Positions 15,452-24,787 of a DNA stretch of 64,000 bases are shown here, in pieces (position 1 is the stretch's first letter; each line of letters starts with the position of its first letter). The notes under the pieces were generated by a model. The model worked only from the letters and a program-made list of their open reading frames with translations. It did no database searches and was not told the origin of the DNA. The stretch covers positions 1-64,000 of the forward strand of contig CANQTC010000010.1 in NCBI GenBank assembly GCA_947626675.1, written 5' to 3'. Made by a program: the position numbers and the translations under genes. The DNA comes from an uncultured Coprococcus sp. Its GTDB lineage: Bacteria; Bacillota; Clostridia; Lachnospirales; Lachnospiraceae.

Positions 15452-16303
15452 ATGAGTAACTGTGTATATGAAAGGGATTTAGACGGAAAAACTGTTACGG
15501 AGGATGAGATATGGACATATCTTATTTCCCGAGGATTTGCAGATGACAGGGGGATGTTGAATAATCATGCAATATCAAAACTTGGGGGAATGGAGATACC
15601 GCTTAACACATGCAGCGATGTTGAGAAAGAGGATGTAAGTGCAGTAATAGGTACTGATACAAGAGTCAGGGTATCTGATACTGCTGTAGCGCCATATAAG
15701 TCTATAGTGCTTCTGATTATGAAATACGGAGATGCATGGTATAGAGGCACAGGCTTTATGGTTAAAGACAATGTAGTGCTTACAGCAGCGCATAATCTTT
15801 ACAGTCAGGAGAAGGAGTGTCCTGCTGATAAAGTATTTATCGTTGCAGAATCTAAAGACAAAGCACATGTAAGATGCGGCGGTAAACTAAGTGTACCTTT
15901 AGAGTATGTCGGAAAAGCTTCCGATGATGGACATTATGACTGGGGGCTTATTAAACTGAATGAGCCGATGTCAGATATAGGGGTTATCAATGTGGCAGAA
16001 GCCGCAGATGTATCGGCGGAAGCTTTACGAGATGGATTAATAGCGGGTTATCCGGGTGTGGTAAAAGGCGCTGAAACCTGTGATATGTGGCAGGCAGAAG
16101 GTTTAATCGACAGCTATTATTCATCAAGCCAGACGCTGGACTACAAAATAAGTACGTCATCGGGAAATAGCGGTTCGCCTGTTATGGTAATTTATAAAGG
16201 CAGGAGAACGGCAGTCGGTATTCATGTTATGGGAAGCGTTGCAGTAAATACCGCAAAGGCGATAGACGATGAGGTTACATTTTCAATAAACGCTTTTCAT
16301 TAA
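15452..16303 (+). CDS. Trypsin-like (V8/S1-type) serine protease, cytosolic
   Basis: This 283-residue protease has a clear catalytic triad: His114 in VVLTAAHNLYS, Asp163 in HYDWGLIKL and Ser240 in STSSGNSGSP. The fold pattern matches glutamyl-endopeptidase/S1 families. Unlike secreted relatives it lacks a signal peptide. Instead it has an 80-residue N-terminal region (DGKTVTEDEIWTYLISRGF) that may be a small adaptor or inhibitory segment. A GGGGGAAGAG site precedes the ATG. It is the last gene before the terminator at 16323-16365, so it belongs with the two paralogs upstream. Cytosolic trypsin-like proteases are frequent in bacterial conflict systems, where they act on partner proteins. That role here is inference. 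Confidence 0.88.
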   Translation: MSNCVYERDLDGKTVTEDEIWTYLISRGFADDRGMLNNHAISKLGGMEIPLNTCSDVEKEDVSAVIGTDTRVRVSDTAVAPYKSIVLLIMKYGDAWYRGTGFMVKDNVVLTAAHNLYSQEKECPADKVFIVAESKDKAHVRCGGKLSVPLEYVGKASDDGHYDWGLIKLNEPMSDIGVINVAEAADVSAEALRDGLIAGYPGVVKGAETCDMWQAEGLIDSYYSSSQTLDYKISTSSGNSGSPVMVIYKGRRTAVGIHVMGSVAVNTAKAIDDEVTFSINAFH

Positions 16304-16322
16304 TAGATTATTCTTTACGAAT

Positions 16323-16365
16323 ACCCTCATATGGCAGAAGAATTGCTGTCATATGGGGGTTTTTT
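16323..16365 (+). terminator. Terminator after the protease gene
   Basis: A 15-bp stem (ACCCTCATATGGCAG with CTGTCATATGGGGGT, G-U pairs allowed) is followed by T6. It closes the paralog/protease unit. Confidence 0.9.
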
Positions 16366-16403
16366 AATGTTTCTTTCAAATAATCGCTGATATAAATATT
16401 GAT

Positions 16404-16432
16404 TTGTCTTTGCAGTATATTTTTGTTAAAAT
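16404..16432 (+). promoter_or_regulatory. Candidate promoter for the J-TPR/Hsp70 genes
   Basis: TTGTCT (16404-16409), 17 bases, then TAAAAT (16427-16432). It lies after a strong terminator and 51 bases before the J-TPR start, so these genes need not follow the SOS-type control of the upstream unit. Confidence 0.55.
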
Positions 16433-16483
16433 AGATAGATAAGAAATTTAAAATTCTTTTTTATGATAGTGGAGGAAGTCGGC

Positions 16484-19400
16484 ATGGAGATAAATACCGC
16501 TTTTAGAATATTAGAGATTGAACGGACAAAAGATGAGGATAGGATATCCGGGGCATACAGGACTCTTTTGCATAAGTATAACCCGGAGGATGATGCGGAA
16601 GGTTTTAAGAATTTAAGACTTGCATATGAGACTGCATTAAATTATGCCAGAACAAAGGAAAAAGAAGAGGAAGAAGATGCACCCCAGACAGAGCTTGATA
16701 TCTGGATGAAAAAGATTGAAACGCTTTATAATGATATTTTGTCAAGGGGGGACATATCAAAATGGAAGCAGCTTCTGAGTGACGATATTTGTGTAGACCT
16801 TGACACTTCAATAGATGCCAGAGTCAGAATCCTTGTATTTTTGCTGGATAACAGCTATTTACCGCATGCGGTCTGGAAAGAGATTGATGATACGTTTCAG
16901 ATATCAGCAGATATAACAGAGCTTGAGAACGAATTTCCATCGGATTTTTTGGAGTATGTGAAATATAATGCTGAAAATGAAAGCTTTATGCCATATGAAT
17001 TGTTTGAATATATCAGCCTGGATGGGGAGGATGCAAAGCCGGATGCATACATAAGGCAGCTTTTCAGCATTAAACGTAAGGTTGATGAGGGAAAAATTGA
17101 TGGATGTATGGAAGAACTGGATAATCTGAAAGATTATGATGTATACCATCCATACGAGGATGCAGAGAGACTGAAAATATATATTCATCAATTTGAAAAC
17201 CATGATATCGGGGATGAGGAGAAAATAAAGAAAGAATGTCAGACCATTATCGACCGGTTGGAAGAGCTTCCGATGAAGTATATCTATGCACATACTTATG
17301 CAGGCGAGGCGATGTGGTATATGGGGCAGAAGGAGGCGGCATATGCCGTATGGAACAATATTCTTGAAGAACGTCCTGACGCCTATCGCGCCAAATTCTG
17401 TATTGCAAGGTATTGGTATGAACAGGGGCAATACGAAAAAGCAGCCAAAAGAGTTGAAGAGCTGAGCCAGTCTAATCAGGTTGATGATGAGCTTTATAAT
17501 CTGCTGATTCAAATCAATGAAGAACTGATAAAAAAATATAGAGGACAGCTTGAACGCGGCGAGGAAAACAGTGAACATCCGGGGCAGGAGCTGAAGTTGG
17601 AACTGGGATGGAAGCTGTGGCAGAATGAGCATATATCAGATGCTATCGAATTGATAGAATCATTTGAACCAGATGAGAAGCATGAATATGGCTATAATAA
17701 TTTGTTTGGACGGCTTTTGTATCATAATAAAGAATATAAACGGGCTATTTCATATCTTAGAAGATGGAAAGAATTATTATGGAAGCTAGAGGGACTTGAT
17801 GAGGAGGAAACCAAGATAAGATTGAAACGGCGTTCGCTGGCATGCAGTTATATAGGAAGCTGTTTGTATGAGTTAAGTGAACCAGATGCGGCGGAGGAAA
17901 ATCTGAAGCAGGCTGTCAGTCTTGCAGAGACAAAAGCAGAAAAATTGCAATATATGCAGCAGTATGCGGCAATCCTTTTAAAATGGAAAAGATATAATGA
18001 TGTTGTTGACGTGTGTGACGATATCATAAAAATGGATGCCGGATATTACCCTGCATATCTGATGCATCAGGAAGCCTGCTTTGAACTGAAGAAAGGGCAG
18101 GAGGTTGTTGATGACTACCGCAGTGCTGTGCAGATTGTATCAGATTATTATAAGCCATATATGTATGCAGCATTGGTATATTATTATTATGGACAATATC
18201 AGGACGGACTGAGTGTACTAAGAGACGCACATGAAAATAATATTGATTTCACATCAAAGATGATGCTTATTGAGGTTCAGATTTTAAGACGCATAACGGA
18301 ATCTGACGATGAACGGGAGAAGCTGCTTGGAAGACTTTACGATGTGGAGAAGAAACTTCAGGCGGAGCTGACAGAGGCGGCGAAAGAGGACAGTTCTGAT
18401 AAGAAATCGGATAATGCAGGCGATAGGGCAGCTATAGATGAAATATACTATGAAAGAGCATTGCTGTACAGAGATATGGATGATTGCCAAAAAGCCCGTA
18501 TAGAGATTAATAAGGCAATCAAAGCAAAGGATGACGCAGGCTATCATTTTGTTAAAGGAGATATCCTTTCCGGAGATAATTATGCGGGAAATAATTCCCG
18601 GTTTGCAGAAGCGATTGAAAGCTATAAAAAAGCAGAAGCAAAAGGAATAAAGGATAATCCGTGGCTGTATTTTTCATTGGGATACTGTTATGAAAGACTG
18701 GATAATATGAAAGAGGGTATCCGTTGTTATGAAAAGGCACTATCGATACAGGCACCATATGAGAATATATGCGAACGTCTTGTCGATTACTATCTTAAAC
18801 AGTATAGTAATACGCATGATAAGACATATATTGATAAAGCAATGAAATATGCTGATATTGAATTAAAGAATGAAGAAAGCGGATACAGCCTGTGGCTTAC
18901 GGGCAAGGTCTATGAGAATGGAACGGAATTTCATAAGGCAGTTGAATTGTATAAAAAGGGCGTGGAACTGAGCAAGGATGATTATATCTTATGGCAGCAG
19001 CTTGGAAACTGCTATAGAAGGATGATGGACTATGAACAGGCAGAAAAGTGTCTGAAAAGGAGTATAGAAAAACTTGACGGACGAAAGAGAGTTCAGCCAT
19101 ATATCAATCTTGCAATCTGCTATGAAGCGATGGCAGAATATGAAAAGGCGATTCAATACTATAAACAGTCATTGGAATTTGCATCATATAAGGAAAGCAT
19201 CTGGCAGGATATAGGGGATTGTTACCGATATCTTGGAGAATATGAAAAGGCAATGAAGGCATACCAAAAAGCAGATAAACGTGATATGGATTCCAATTAC
19301 GCTGAGGTACTGTATGCAAAGGGCGATTATAAGAAGGCTGAGCAGTATTACAAAAAAACCGTTCAGAAAATTCCGAAGGAGGATATGGAAGATTTAGGGT

Positions 19401-19921
19401 TCCGGTATGTACTGCTTGGAGATTTTTATCTGGAAAACTTTCAGAATTATAAAAAAGCGCTTGCCTGTTATGAAAAATCAAAAAACGCAGATGGCGGAAA
19501 TGATAATCAGATTCGGGCGAATGTGGATATGGTTAAGGCATATTATATGTCCGGAAAGTATAAGAAAGCACAGAAATGTGCAGAAGCAGCGATGGCAGCA
19601 TTTCAGAGAGAATATTCAGTATCAGAAGAGGAATATCTCCAGGCTGTATCATATCAGTCTATTGATTTGTACCGTTTTGGCTGGATTTATCTGGGGCTTG
19701 GTGATGTAGAAAGAGCAAAGACCTATTTTAAAAAGATGGAAGAAGGTTCGCTTTGTAAGAACTGTAAGCATCGTGGCTGTTATGAGGCGCAGCTATATCT
19801 CGGTGTGATTTATTTCGTACAGGGGGATATTGCGAAAGCAAGAAAAGCATTTGAAGAAGCAATAAAACGTAATCCACATGATGCGTTTTCAAAACAGATG
19901 CTGAAGAAAACAGAAAAATAG
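16484..19921 (+). CDS. TPR-repeat protein with degenerate N-terminal J domain
   Basis: The start at 16484 follows a GGAGG site; an upstream in-frame ATG (16463) overlaps that site. The product is 1145 residues. Residues 1-60 read like a J domain (NTAFRILEIERTKDEDRISGAYRTLLHKY), but the essential HPD loop is NPED, so stimulation of an Hsp70 ATPase may be altered. The remainder is an array of tetratricopeptide repeats (A-Y-x-x-G-x-Y-x-x-A patterns such as YRYLGEYEKAMKAYQKA), densest after residue 650. There is no membrane segment. A CKNCKHRGC cluster near the C-terminus could bind metal. The Hsp70 gene begins 48 bases later, so the pair probably acts as co-chaperone and chaperone, comparable with the J proteins encoded beside E. 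coli hscC. Confidence 0.82.
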   Translation: MEINTAFRILEIERTKDEDRISGAYRTLLHKYNPEDDAEGFKNLRLAYETALNYARTKEKEEEEDAPQTELDIWMKKIETLYNDILSRGDISKWKQLLSDDICVDLDTSIDARVRILVFLLDNSYLPHAVWKEIDDTFQISADITELENEFPSDFLEYVKYNAENESFMPYELFEYISLDGEDAKPDAYIRQLFSIKRKVDEGKIDGCMEELDNLKDYDVYHPYEDAERLKIYIHQFENHDIGDEEKIKKECQTIIDRLEELPMKYIYAHTYAGEAMWYMGQKEAAYAVWNNILEERPDAYRAKFCIARYWYEQGQYEKAAKRVEELSQSNQVDDELYNLLIQINEELIKKYRGQLERGEENSEHPGQELKLELGWKLWQNEHISDAIELIESFEPDEKHEYGYNNLFGRLLYHNKEYKRAISYLRRWKELLWKLEGLDEEETKIRLKRRSLACSYIGSCLYELSEPDAAEENLKQAVSLAETKAEKLQYMQQYAAILLKWKRYNDVVDVCDDIIKMDAGYYPAYLMHQEACFELKKGQEVVDDYRSAVQIVSDYYKPYMYAALVYYYYGQYQDGLSVLRDAHENNIDFTSKMMLIEVQILRRITESDDEREKLLGRLYDVEKKLQAELTEAAKEDSSDKKSDNAGDRAAIDEIYYERALLYRDMDDCQKARIEINKAIKAKDDAGYHFVKGDILSGDNYAGNNSRFAEAIESYKKAEAKGIKDNPWLYFSLGYCYERLDNMKEGIRCYEKALSIQAPYENICERLVDYYLKQYSNTHDKTYIDKAMKYADIELKNEESGYSLWLTGKVYENGTEFHKAVELYKKGVELSKDDYILWQQLGNCYRRMMDYEQAEKCLKRSIEKLDGRKRVQPYINLAICYEAMAEYEKAIQYYKQSLEFASYKESIWQDIGDCYRYLGEYEKAMKAYQKADKRDMDSNYAEVLYAKGDYKKAEQYYKKTVQKIPKEDMEDLGFRYVLLGDFYLENFQNYKKALACYEKSKNADGGNDNQIRANVDMVKAYYMSGKYKKAQKCAEAAMAAFQREYSVSEEEYLQAVSYQSIDLYRFGWIYLGLGDVERAKTYFKKMEEGSLCKNCKHRGCYEAQLYLGVIYFVQGDIAKARKAFEEAIKRNPHDAFSKQMLKKTEK

Positions 19922-19969
19922 CGTAGAATTGTGCATAAATAGTGAGAAATATAATGGAGAAAGAAAAAA

Positions 19970-21661
19970 ATGATAGTAGGAATTGATTTAGGAACAACAA
20001 ATAGTCTTGTAGCGTACTATACAGATGATGGGCCAAAGCTTATTCCAAACCGCTTTGGTAAAAATCTTACGCCATCAGTAGTCAGTATGGATGAGGATGA
20101 GCAGATTTATGTAGGAGAGACAGCAGTAGAACGTAATCTTCTGTATCCGGGAAGCGCAGCGAGCGTTTTTAAAAGGGATATGGGAAGCAGTAAAAAATAT
20201 AAACTGCAGAATAAGGAATTTACAGCAGAAGAGTTATCTTCTTTTGTCTTAAGGGCGCTAAAGGAGGATGCTGAAAAATATCTCGGAGAAGAAGTGACGG
20301 AAGCAGTTATCAGTGTGCCGGCATATTTTAATGATGCAAGGCGGAGAGCAACGAAAATGGCGGGCGAACTTGCCGGATTAAAGGTTGAACGAATTATAAG
20401 CGAGCCGACAGCAGCGGCGATTGCATATGGATTGTATCAGAACAGAGACCATGCAAGATATCTTGTATTTGACTTAGGCGGTGGTACATTTGATGTATCG
20501 ATTTTGGAATTGTTTGATAATATCCTTGAGGTTCGGGCTGTTGCGGGCGATAATTTCCTCGGCGGAGAGGATTTTACGCATGTAATAGAGAATTTGTTTT
20601 TTGAGGCATATCCGGAGCTGGACAGACTTTCAATGGACAATAAAACGATGAATCATATTCATAAACAGGCTGAGCGCATGAAAAAGAGTTTTACAGATGA
20701 GAAAACTGCGGTGATGACCTGCACAATTGGAGAACAGGCGTATGAGTATAAGTTGTCACTTGCACAATATGAGGATGCATGTAGTGAGTTATTTGATAAA
20801 ATCCGTCAGCCGGTAAAGAGAAGTCTGTCGGATGCACATATCCGTCTTGCAGATATTGATAAGGTGGTTTTAGTAGGCGGTGCAACGAAAAGCCCTGTTG
20901 TCAGGCGTTTTGTCAGCAAGCTGTTCCGGACTATTCCTGATACGAATATCAATCCAGATGAGGCAGTAGCAATGGGTGCGGCGATACAGGCAGCCATGAA
21001 GGAACGAGTGGACTCGATAAAAGAGGTTATCCTTACGGATGTATGCCCGTTTACGCTGGGTACAGAGGTTGTAAGAGAATGGGAAGAGGGATATTTTGAA
21101 AATGGCGTATTCTGTCCGATTATTGACAGGAATACCGTTATTCCGACCAGCCGTACCGAAAGAGTCTATACGGCTCACGATAATCAGAAACAGCTTCGTG
21201 TCAATGTACTTCAGGGGGAAAGCCGTTTTGCAGCAAATAATTTGTCGCTCGGTGAAATATTGGTGAATGTTCCGGCAAAGAAAGCAGGGGAAGAAGCGGT
21301 TGATATCACATATACCTATGATGTCAATTCCATTCTTGAAGTTGAGGTCAAGGTGGTATCTACAGACGAGGTCGTAAAACGTGTGTTTAAAGGCAGAGAT
21401 GTAGATATGTCAGAGGAAGAAATAAAGGCGAGATTTGAAGAACTGGCCTACCTGAAAATTCATCCAAGAGACAGGGAAGAAAATAAATATCTCTTATATC
21501 TTGGCGAACGCGTCTATGAGGAAAGTCTCGGCGATATGCGTTATGTGATAGAGCAGGAACTTCATAAATACGAAAAGGCGCTTGATACCTATGATAATGG
21601 AAAAATCGAGCAGGCGAAAGCGGAGTTTAAAAAGTTTCTGGAATCTATTGATGAGATGTAG
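19970..21661 (+). CDS. hscC: Hsp70-family chaperone, HscC-like
   Basis: This 563-residue Hsp70 is shorter than DnaK because the C-terminal lid is reduced. ATPase landmarks are present: IVGIDLGTTNSLVAYY at the start, AVISVPAYFNDARRRATKMAGELAGL, ISEPTAAAIAYGL, VFDLGGGTFDVSIL and VVLVGGATKSPVVRRF. The substrate domain follows (ILTDVCPFTLGTEV, RNTVIPTSRT). Its overall form resembles HscC, a specialised Hsp70, rather than housekeeping DnaK, and no grpE, dnaJ or hrcA gene is next to it. It is preceded by GGAGAAAG and lies directly after the J-TPR gene. Confidence 0.9.
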   Translation: MIVGIDLGTTNSLVAYYTDDGPKLIPNRFGKNLTPSVVSMDEDEQIYVGETAVERNLLYPGSAASVFKRDMGSSKKYKLQNKEFTAEELSSFVLRALKEDAEKYLGEEVTEAVISVPAYFNDARRRATKMAGELAGLKVERIISEPTAAAIAYGLYQNRDHARYLVFDLGGGTFDVSILELFDNILEVRAVAGDNFLGGEDFTHVIENLFFEAYPELDRLSMDNKTMNHIHKQAERMKKSFTDEKTAVMTCTIGEQAYEYKLSLAQYEDACSELFDKIRQPVKRSLSDAHIRLADIDKVVLVGGATKSPVVRRFVSKLFRTIPDTNINPDEAVAMGAAIQAAMKERVDSIKEVILTDVCPFTLGTEVVREWEEGYFENGVFCPIIDRNTVIPTSRTERVYTAHDNQKQLRVNVLQGESRFAANNLSLGEILVNVPAKKAGEEAVDITYTYDVNSILEVEVKVVSTDEVVKRVFKGRDVDMSEEEIKARFEELAYLKIHPRDREENKYLLYLGERVYEESLGDMRYVIEQELHKYEKALDTYDNGKIEQAKAEFKKFLESIDEM

Positions 21662-21797
21662 GCATCTGTCATAAATGAAAAATGAACGAAATATGAATAT
21701 TCTTTAAACAAACTGTTGATTTTCTGTGTATATAATGTTAGCATATGCTTATGGTAATATTTAGTAATTATATATAAGGAAAAAGGGGATTTTTAGC

Positions 21798-22331
21798 ATG
21801 AATATTCAAACAGATGCAGTCAAGAAAAACAAAAATAAAGGTTTCTCTTTGGTAGAGTTAATTATTGTAATTGCCATTATGGCGATTTTGGCAGGTGCTT
21901 TAGCACCGGCACTTATAAAGTATATCAGAAAGTGCAGACGAGTAGCTGATGTGGAAGCAGCAGAGCAGATTGCTAAAGCAATGGAACGTATCTTGGCAGA
22001 CGAAGATAATGGATTATTTCGTAATGATGACGGTTCTATTGTCATAGGTTTTTCATGGAATTGCGATACTTATCCGGCTGGTTATAATGGGTCAAACCTG
22101 AATACGTACGAGGATTATTTGTTTAATGAACTTGGCAGGGTTCCTATAAGTAAATCAAATCCGAAATGTAGGTTCGTTGTTGGAACTGATGGTTGGCGTG
22201 ATGCGGATGGTGAAAATCAGACTGGTGAGATTGTAAGGGTTGAATTAGATTATAAGACTAATACCGGTATAAATATCCCTAACTATGAGCTTTATCCTGA
22301 TCCTTCTGAATTTCTTTCAATGACACGTTAG
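21798..22331 (+). CDS. Type IV prepilin-like protein
   Basis: This 177-residue protein has a classic class III signal: a basic leader ending in Gly (KKNKNKG) and then FSLVELIIVIAIMAILAGAL, with Glu at +5 of the mature protein. The hydrophobic helix continues to about residue 45 and is followed by KYIRKCRRVADVEAAEQIAKAME. The globular end is Asp/Asn/Gly-rich with no recognised domain. No pilus assembly ATPase, platform protein or prepilin peptidase is nearby, so it is an orphan that must use machinery from elsewhere. A TATAAT box at 21731-21736 lies 61 bases upstream. Confidence 0.88.
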   Translation: MNIQTDAVKKNKNKGFSLVELIIVIAIMAILAGALAPALIKYIRKCRRVADVEAAEQIAKAMERILADEDNGLFRNDDGSIVIGFSWNCDTYPAGYNGSNLNTYEDYLFNELGRVPISKSNPKCRFVVGTDGWRDADGENQTGEIVRVELDYKTNTGINIPNYELYPDPSEFLSMTR

Positions 22332-22366
22332 CTTTAAAGTCAAACTAAGTTGTAAAGTTCCAATGA

Positions 22367-22489
22367 GAGGAAGAGCAGTTGAAGCTTCTGGCATCTGACG
22401 GTATGCTCGTGAAACGCCCGCTTGTAATAGGTGACAGCTATGTATTGGTTGGATTTAAAGAGGCTGATTGGGCAGATAAGCTGAAGTAA
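22367..22489 (+). pseudogene. Remnant of an ArsC/Spx-family reductase (C-terminal 40 residues)
   Basis: Directly after an in-frame TGA, one frame encodes EEEQLKLLASDGMLVKRP, then LVIGDSYVLVGFKEADW and a stop at 22487-22489. This is the characteristic C-terminus of small ArsC/YffB-like thioredoxin-fold proteins. The catalytic N-terminal part is absent, so it is a relic. The sequence GTAACAGAAGGGGAAA occurs twice in tandem just after it. Confidence 0.7.
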
Positions 22490-22519
22490 CAGAAGGGGAA
22501 AGTAACAGAAGGGGAAATC

Positions 22520-23200
22520 ATGTTTAGAATTAAGTATGATACAAGGGATAAGAAGGCGTATGCTATAATCGCAATGATAGCTTCCATTTTGACTGTACTA
22601 GATATTGGCTGTTTGTCATATGAACATTTGTCAGAGCAATTTTCGGCTACGACAGGAGCAATATTATTATGTGCCGTTTATCCGTTGGGAATACTAGCCA
22701 TTGCTTCATTTATGCTGTATTTAGATGCTGTATTGTATTTGAAACGATTGAAGCAGTATGGATATGAAGAACCGTACGATAAGAAAATGTTTCATAAAAA
22801 TCTGGAAGAGCTGCCCAGAACAAAATCATGGGAAGATAAAAACGGAAAATCATGCAAAAATCATGATAGTATGCTCCTTGCCGGTATGGCAGCAATTATA
22901 GTCATCTGTCTGTTTATTTATGATATATGGTTTTGGTATCATTATTTCATTGCAGGTGGGAATTTTATAATATTAGGTTTGTTATTGTTTCTGCCCACTG
23001 TCATATGGTTGATTTTGGGAATTTTCTATGCAAGGCAGATGTCTGACAGAAAATATAAGGACGATGTAGAAATTGACAGGATGAGAAAAAACAGACAAAC
23101 GCTTATGGGGGGATTAATAACAGTCCTATTGTTGTTCGTTATCACGCTTATTTATATGGACATGATAAAAAGCATGATGCAATATATGATAAATCGGTAA
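22520..23200 (+). CDS. Uncharacterised multi-pass membrane protein
   Basis: I do not recognise this 226-residue protein. It has about five hydrophobic helices (about 17-35, 45-70, 118-137, 145-170 and 195-215). A cytosolic, charged loop between helices 2 and 3 (YGYEEPYDKKMFHKNLEEL) contains Cys in GKSCKNHD. The GAAGGGGAAATC ribosome site is part of a tandem duplication left beside an ArsC relic. No partner gene is evident. Confidence 0.6.
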   Translation: MFRIKYDTRDKKAYAIIAMIASILTVLDIGCLSYEHLSEQFSATTGAILLCAVYPLGILAIASFMLYLDAVLYLKRLKQYGYEEPYDKKMFHKNLEELPRTKSWEDKNGKSCKNHDSMLLAGMAAIIVICLFIYDIWFWYHYFIAGGNFIILGLLLFLPTVIWLILGIFYARQMSDRKYKDDVEIDRMRKNRQTLMGGLITVLLLFVITLIYMDMIKSMMQYMINR

Positions 23201-23254
23201 GGATTCCTTGTATGAATTGAATGGCACTTTTCTGCCGCCGGGTGGAAAAGCTAA

Positions 23255-23311
23255 GCGTCAGGCTTTCTATCGTTAGGCCTTTGAAGATAGAAAGTGCTGA
23301 TGCTATTTTTT
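23255..23311 (+). terminator. Terminator upstream of the MATE gene
   Basis: GCGTCAGGCTTTCTATC pairs with GATAGAAAGTGCTGATGC across a short loop, with one bulge, and a T7 run follows. It ends transcription from the membrane-protein gene. Confidence 0.8.
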
Positions 23312-23372
23312 TGCGCAGTTTATGCATATCGGAAACGATAATCAACTGAATTGATGAAAAAGAGAAGGGAGG

Positions 23373-24677
23373 ATGAAAATGCAGTCGAGTTTCAAAAAAT
23401 TTATTCATTATACAGTCCTGAGCCTGTTAGGAACATTAGGGGTGTCCTGCTACATTTTAGCCGATACATTTTTTGTGTCGAAAGGGTTAGGTACAAACGG
23501 TCTTGCCGCTTTAAATATTGCTATTCCTGTTTACAATTTTATTTATGGCATTGGAATGATGCTGGGTATCGGCGGCGCTACAAAATTTTCAGTATATAAG
23601 AGCCAGAATAGAAGCGATGAGGGAAATAAAATTTATACGAATACGATTTATCTTGCAATCATATTTTCGGTGTTTTTTGTGTTGCTTGGTGTTTGCGGTT
23701 CAAACAGAATTGCGCTGATGTTAGGGGCGGATGAAAATATTCTGGAAATGACGGATATCTATATAAGGTGGCTGCTTCTTTTCGCGCCGGCATTTATTTT
23801 GAATGATATCTTTCTTTGCTTTATAAGGAATGACGAAGCGCCTAAGCTTTCTATGATGGCGATGCTTACAGGAAGCTTTGTGAATATCATTTTGGATTAT
23901 ATTTTTATTTTTTTAATGAAAATGGGTATTTTTGGCGCGATATTTGCAACCGGCTTGTCACCGCTTATCAGTATATTAATGATGCTGCCACATTGGATGC
24001 GGAAGAAAAATCATTTCCATTTTATCAAAACGAAGATGTATGCGGATATGGTATGGCAGAATTTTTCCTTAGGATTTCCCTCTTTTGTTGCACAGGTTTC
24101 TGCGGGTATTGTAATGATTATTTTTAATATGCTTATATTACAATTAAAAGGAAATACGGGTGTTGCCGCATATGGTGTAATAGCCAATATATCAATTGTT
24201 CTGATTTCGATATATACGGGAATTGCACAGGGAATTCAGCCTGTTATAAGCAGCGCCTATGGAAAGGGTGATGACAGGGAAATAAAAATGGTGTTTCGAT
24301 ATGCAATGATTGCAATGGCGGCGATTTCTATTATCGTGTATGCACTTATTTTTATTTTTGCACAGCCGATTGCTTCCGTTTTTAACAGTGAGCATCATCA
24401 GGCGTTACAAAACATTGCGGTAAACGGATTGAAGATTTATTTCTTATCCTCCATATTTGCAGGATATAATATCATTTTAGCGATGTTCTTTACTTCGCTG
24501 GAAAAAGCGCTGCCGGCACAGATTCTTTCTGTTTTAAGAGGTTTTATCCTGATAATACCAATGGTATTTATTTTGTCATCTGTATGGGGGATGACAGGAA
24601 TATGGCTGACATATCCGATTACGGAATTTCTCGTTGCGATAATGGGATATGGAATGTATAGAAAATATCATAAATAA
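23373..24677 (+). CDS. MATE-family efflux transporter
   Basis: This 434-residue polytopic protein has about twelve membrane helices in two halves. Family signs include YILADTFFVSKGLGTNGLAALNIAIPVYNF near the N-terminus, IGMMLGIGGATKFSVYK, and the second-half equivalent GIAQGIQPVISSAYGKGDDREIK. Such proteins export drugs or metabolites with Na+ or H+ exchange. The start at 23373 is set by GGGAGG 5 bases upstream. It has no dedicated regulator beside it; the downstream two-component/ABC module has its own promoter. Confidence 0.9.
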   Translation: MKMQSSFKKFIHYTVLSLLGTLGVSCYILADTFFVSKGLGTNGLAALNIAIPVYNFIYGIGMMLGIGGATKFSVYKSQNRSDEGNKIYTNTIYLAIIFSVFFVLLGVCGSNRIALMLGADENILEMTDIYIRWLLLFAPAFILNDIFLCFIRNDEAPKLSMMAMLTGSFVNIILDYIFIFLMKMGIFGAIFATGLSPLISILMMLPHWMRKKNHFHFIKTKMYADMVWQNFSLGFPSFVAQVSAGIVMIIFNMLILQLKGNTGVAAYGVIANISIVLISIYTGIAQGIQPVISSAYGKGDDREIKMVFRYAMIAMAAISIIVYALIFIFAQPIASVFNSEHHQALQNIAVNGLKIYFLSSIFAGYNIILAMFFTSLEKALPAQILSVLRGFILIIPMVFILSSVWGMTGIWLTYPITEFLVAIMGYGMYRKYHK

Positions 24678-24705
24678 TTGGCTGGTGGTTGGAAGCGCGA
24701 AGTTG

Positions 24706-24714
24706 TGTTATAAT
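24706..24714 (+). promoter_or_regulatory. Extended -10 promoter for the response-regulator gene
   Basis: TGTTATAAT is an extended -10 element 74 bases before the regulator ATG at 24788. No well-spaced -35 is visible, which fits extended -10 promoters. Confidence 0.5.
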
Positions 24715-24787
24715 GTGAACACTGAATGAGTGCTTACACCTTTAGGTGAATTGGTATAAGTATTTTTTCTTAAAAAAGGAGAACAAT

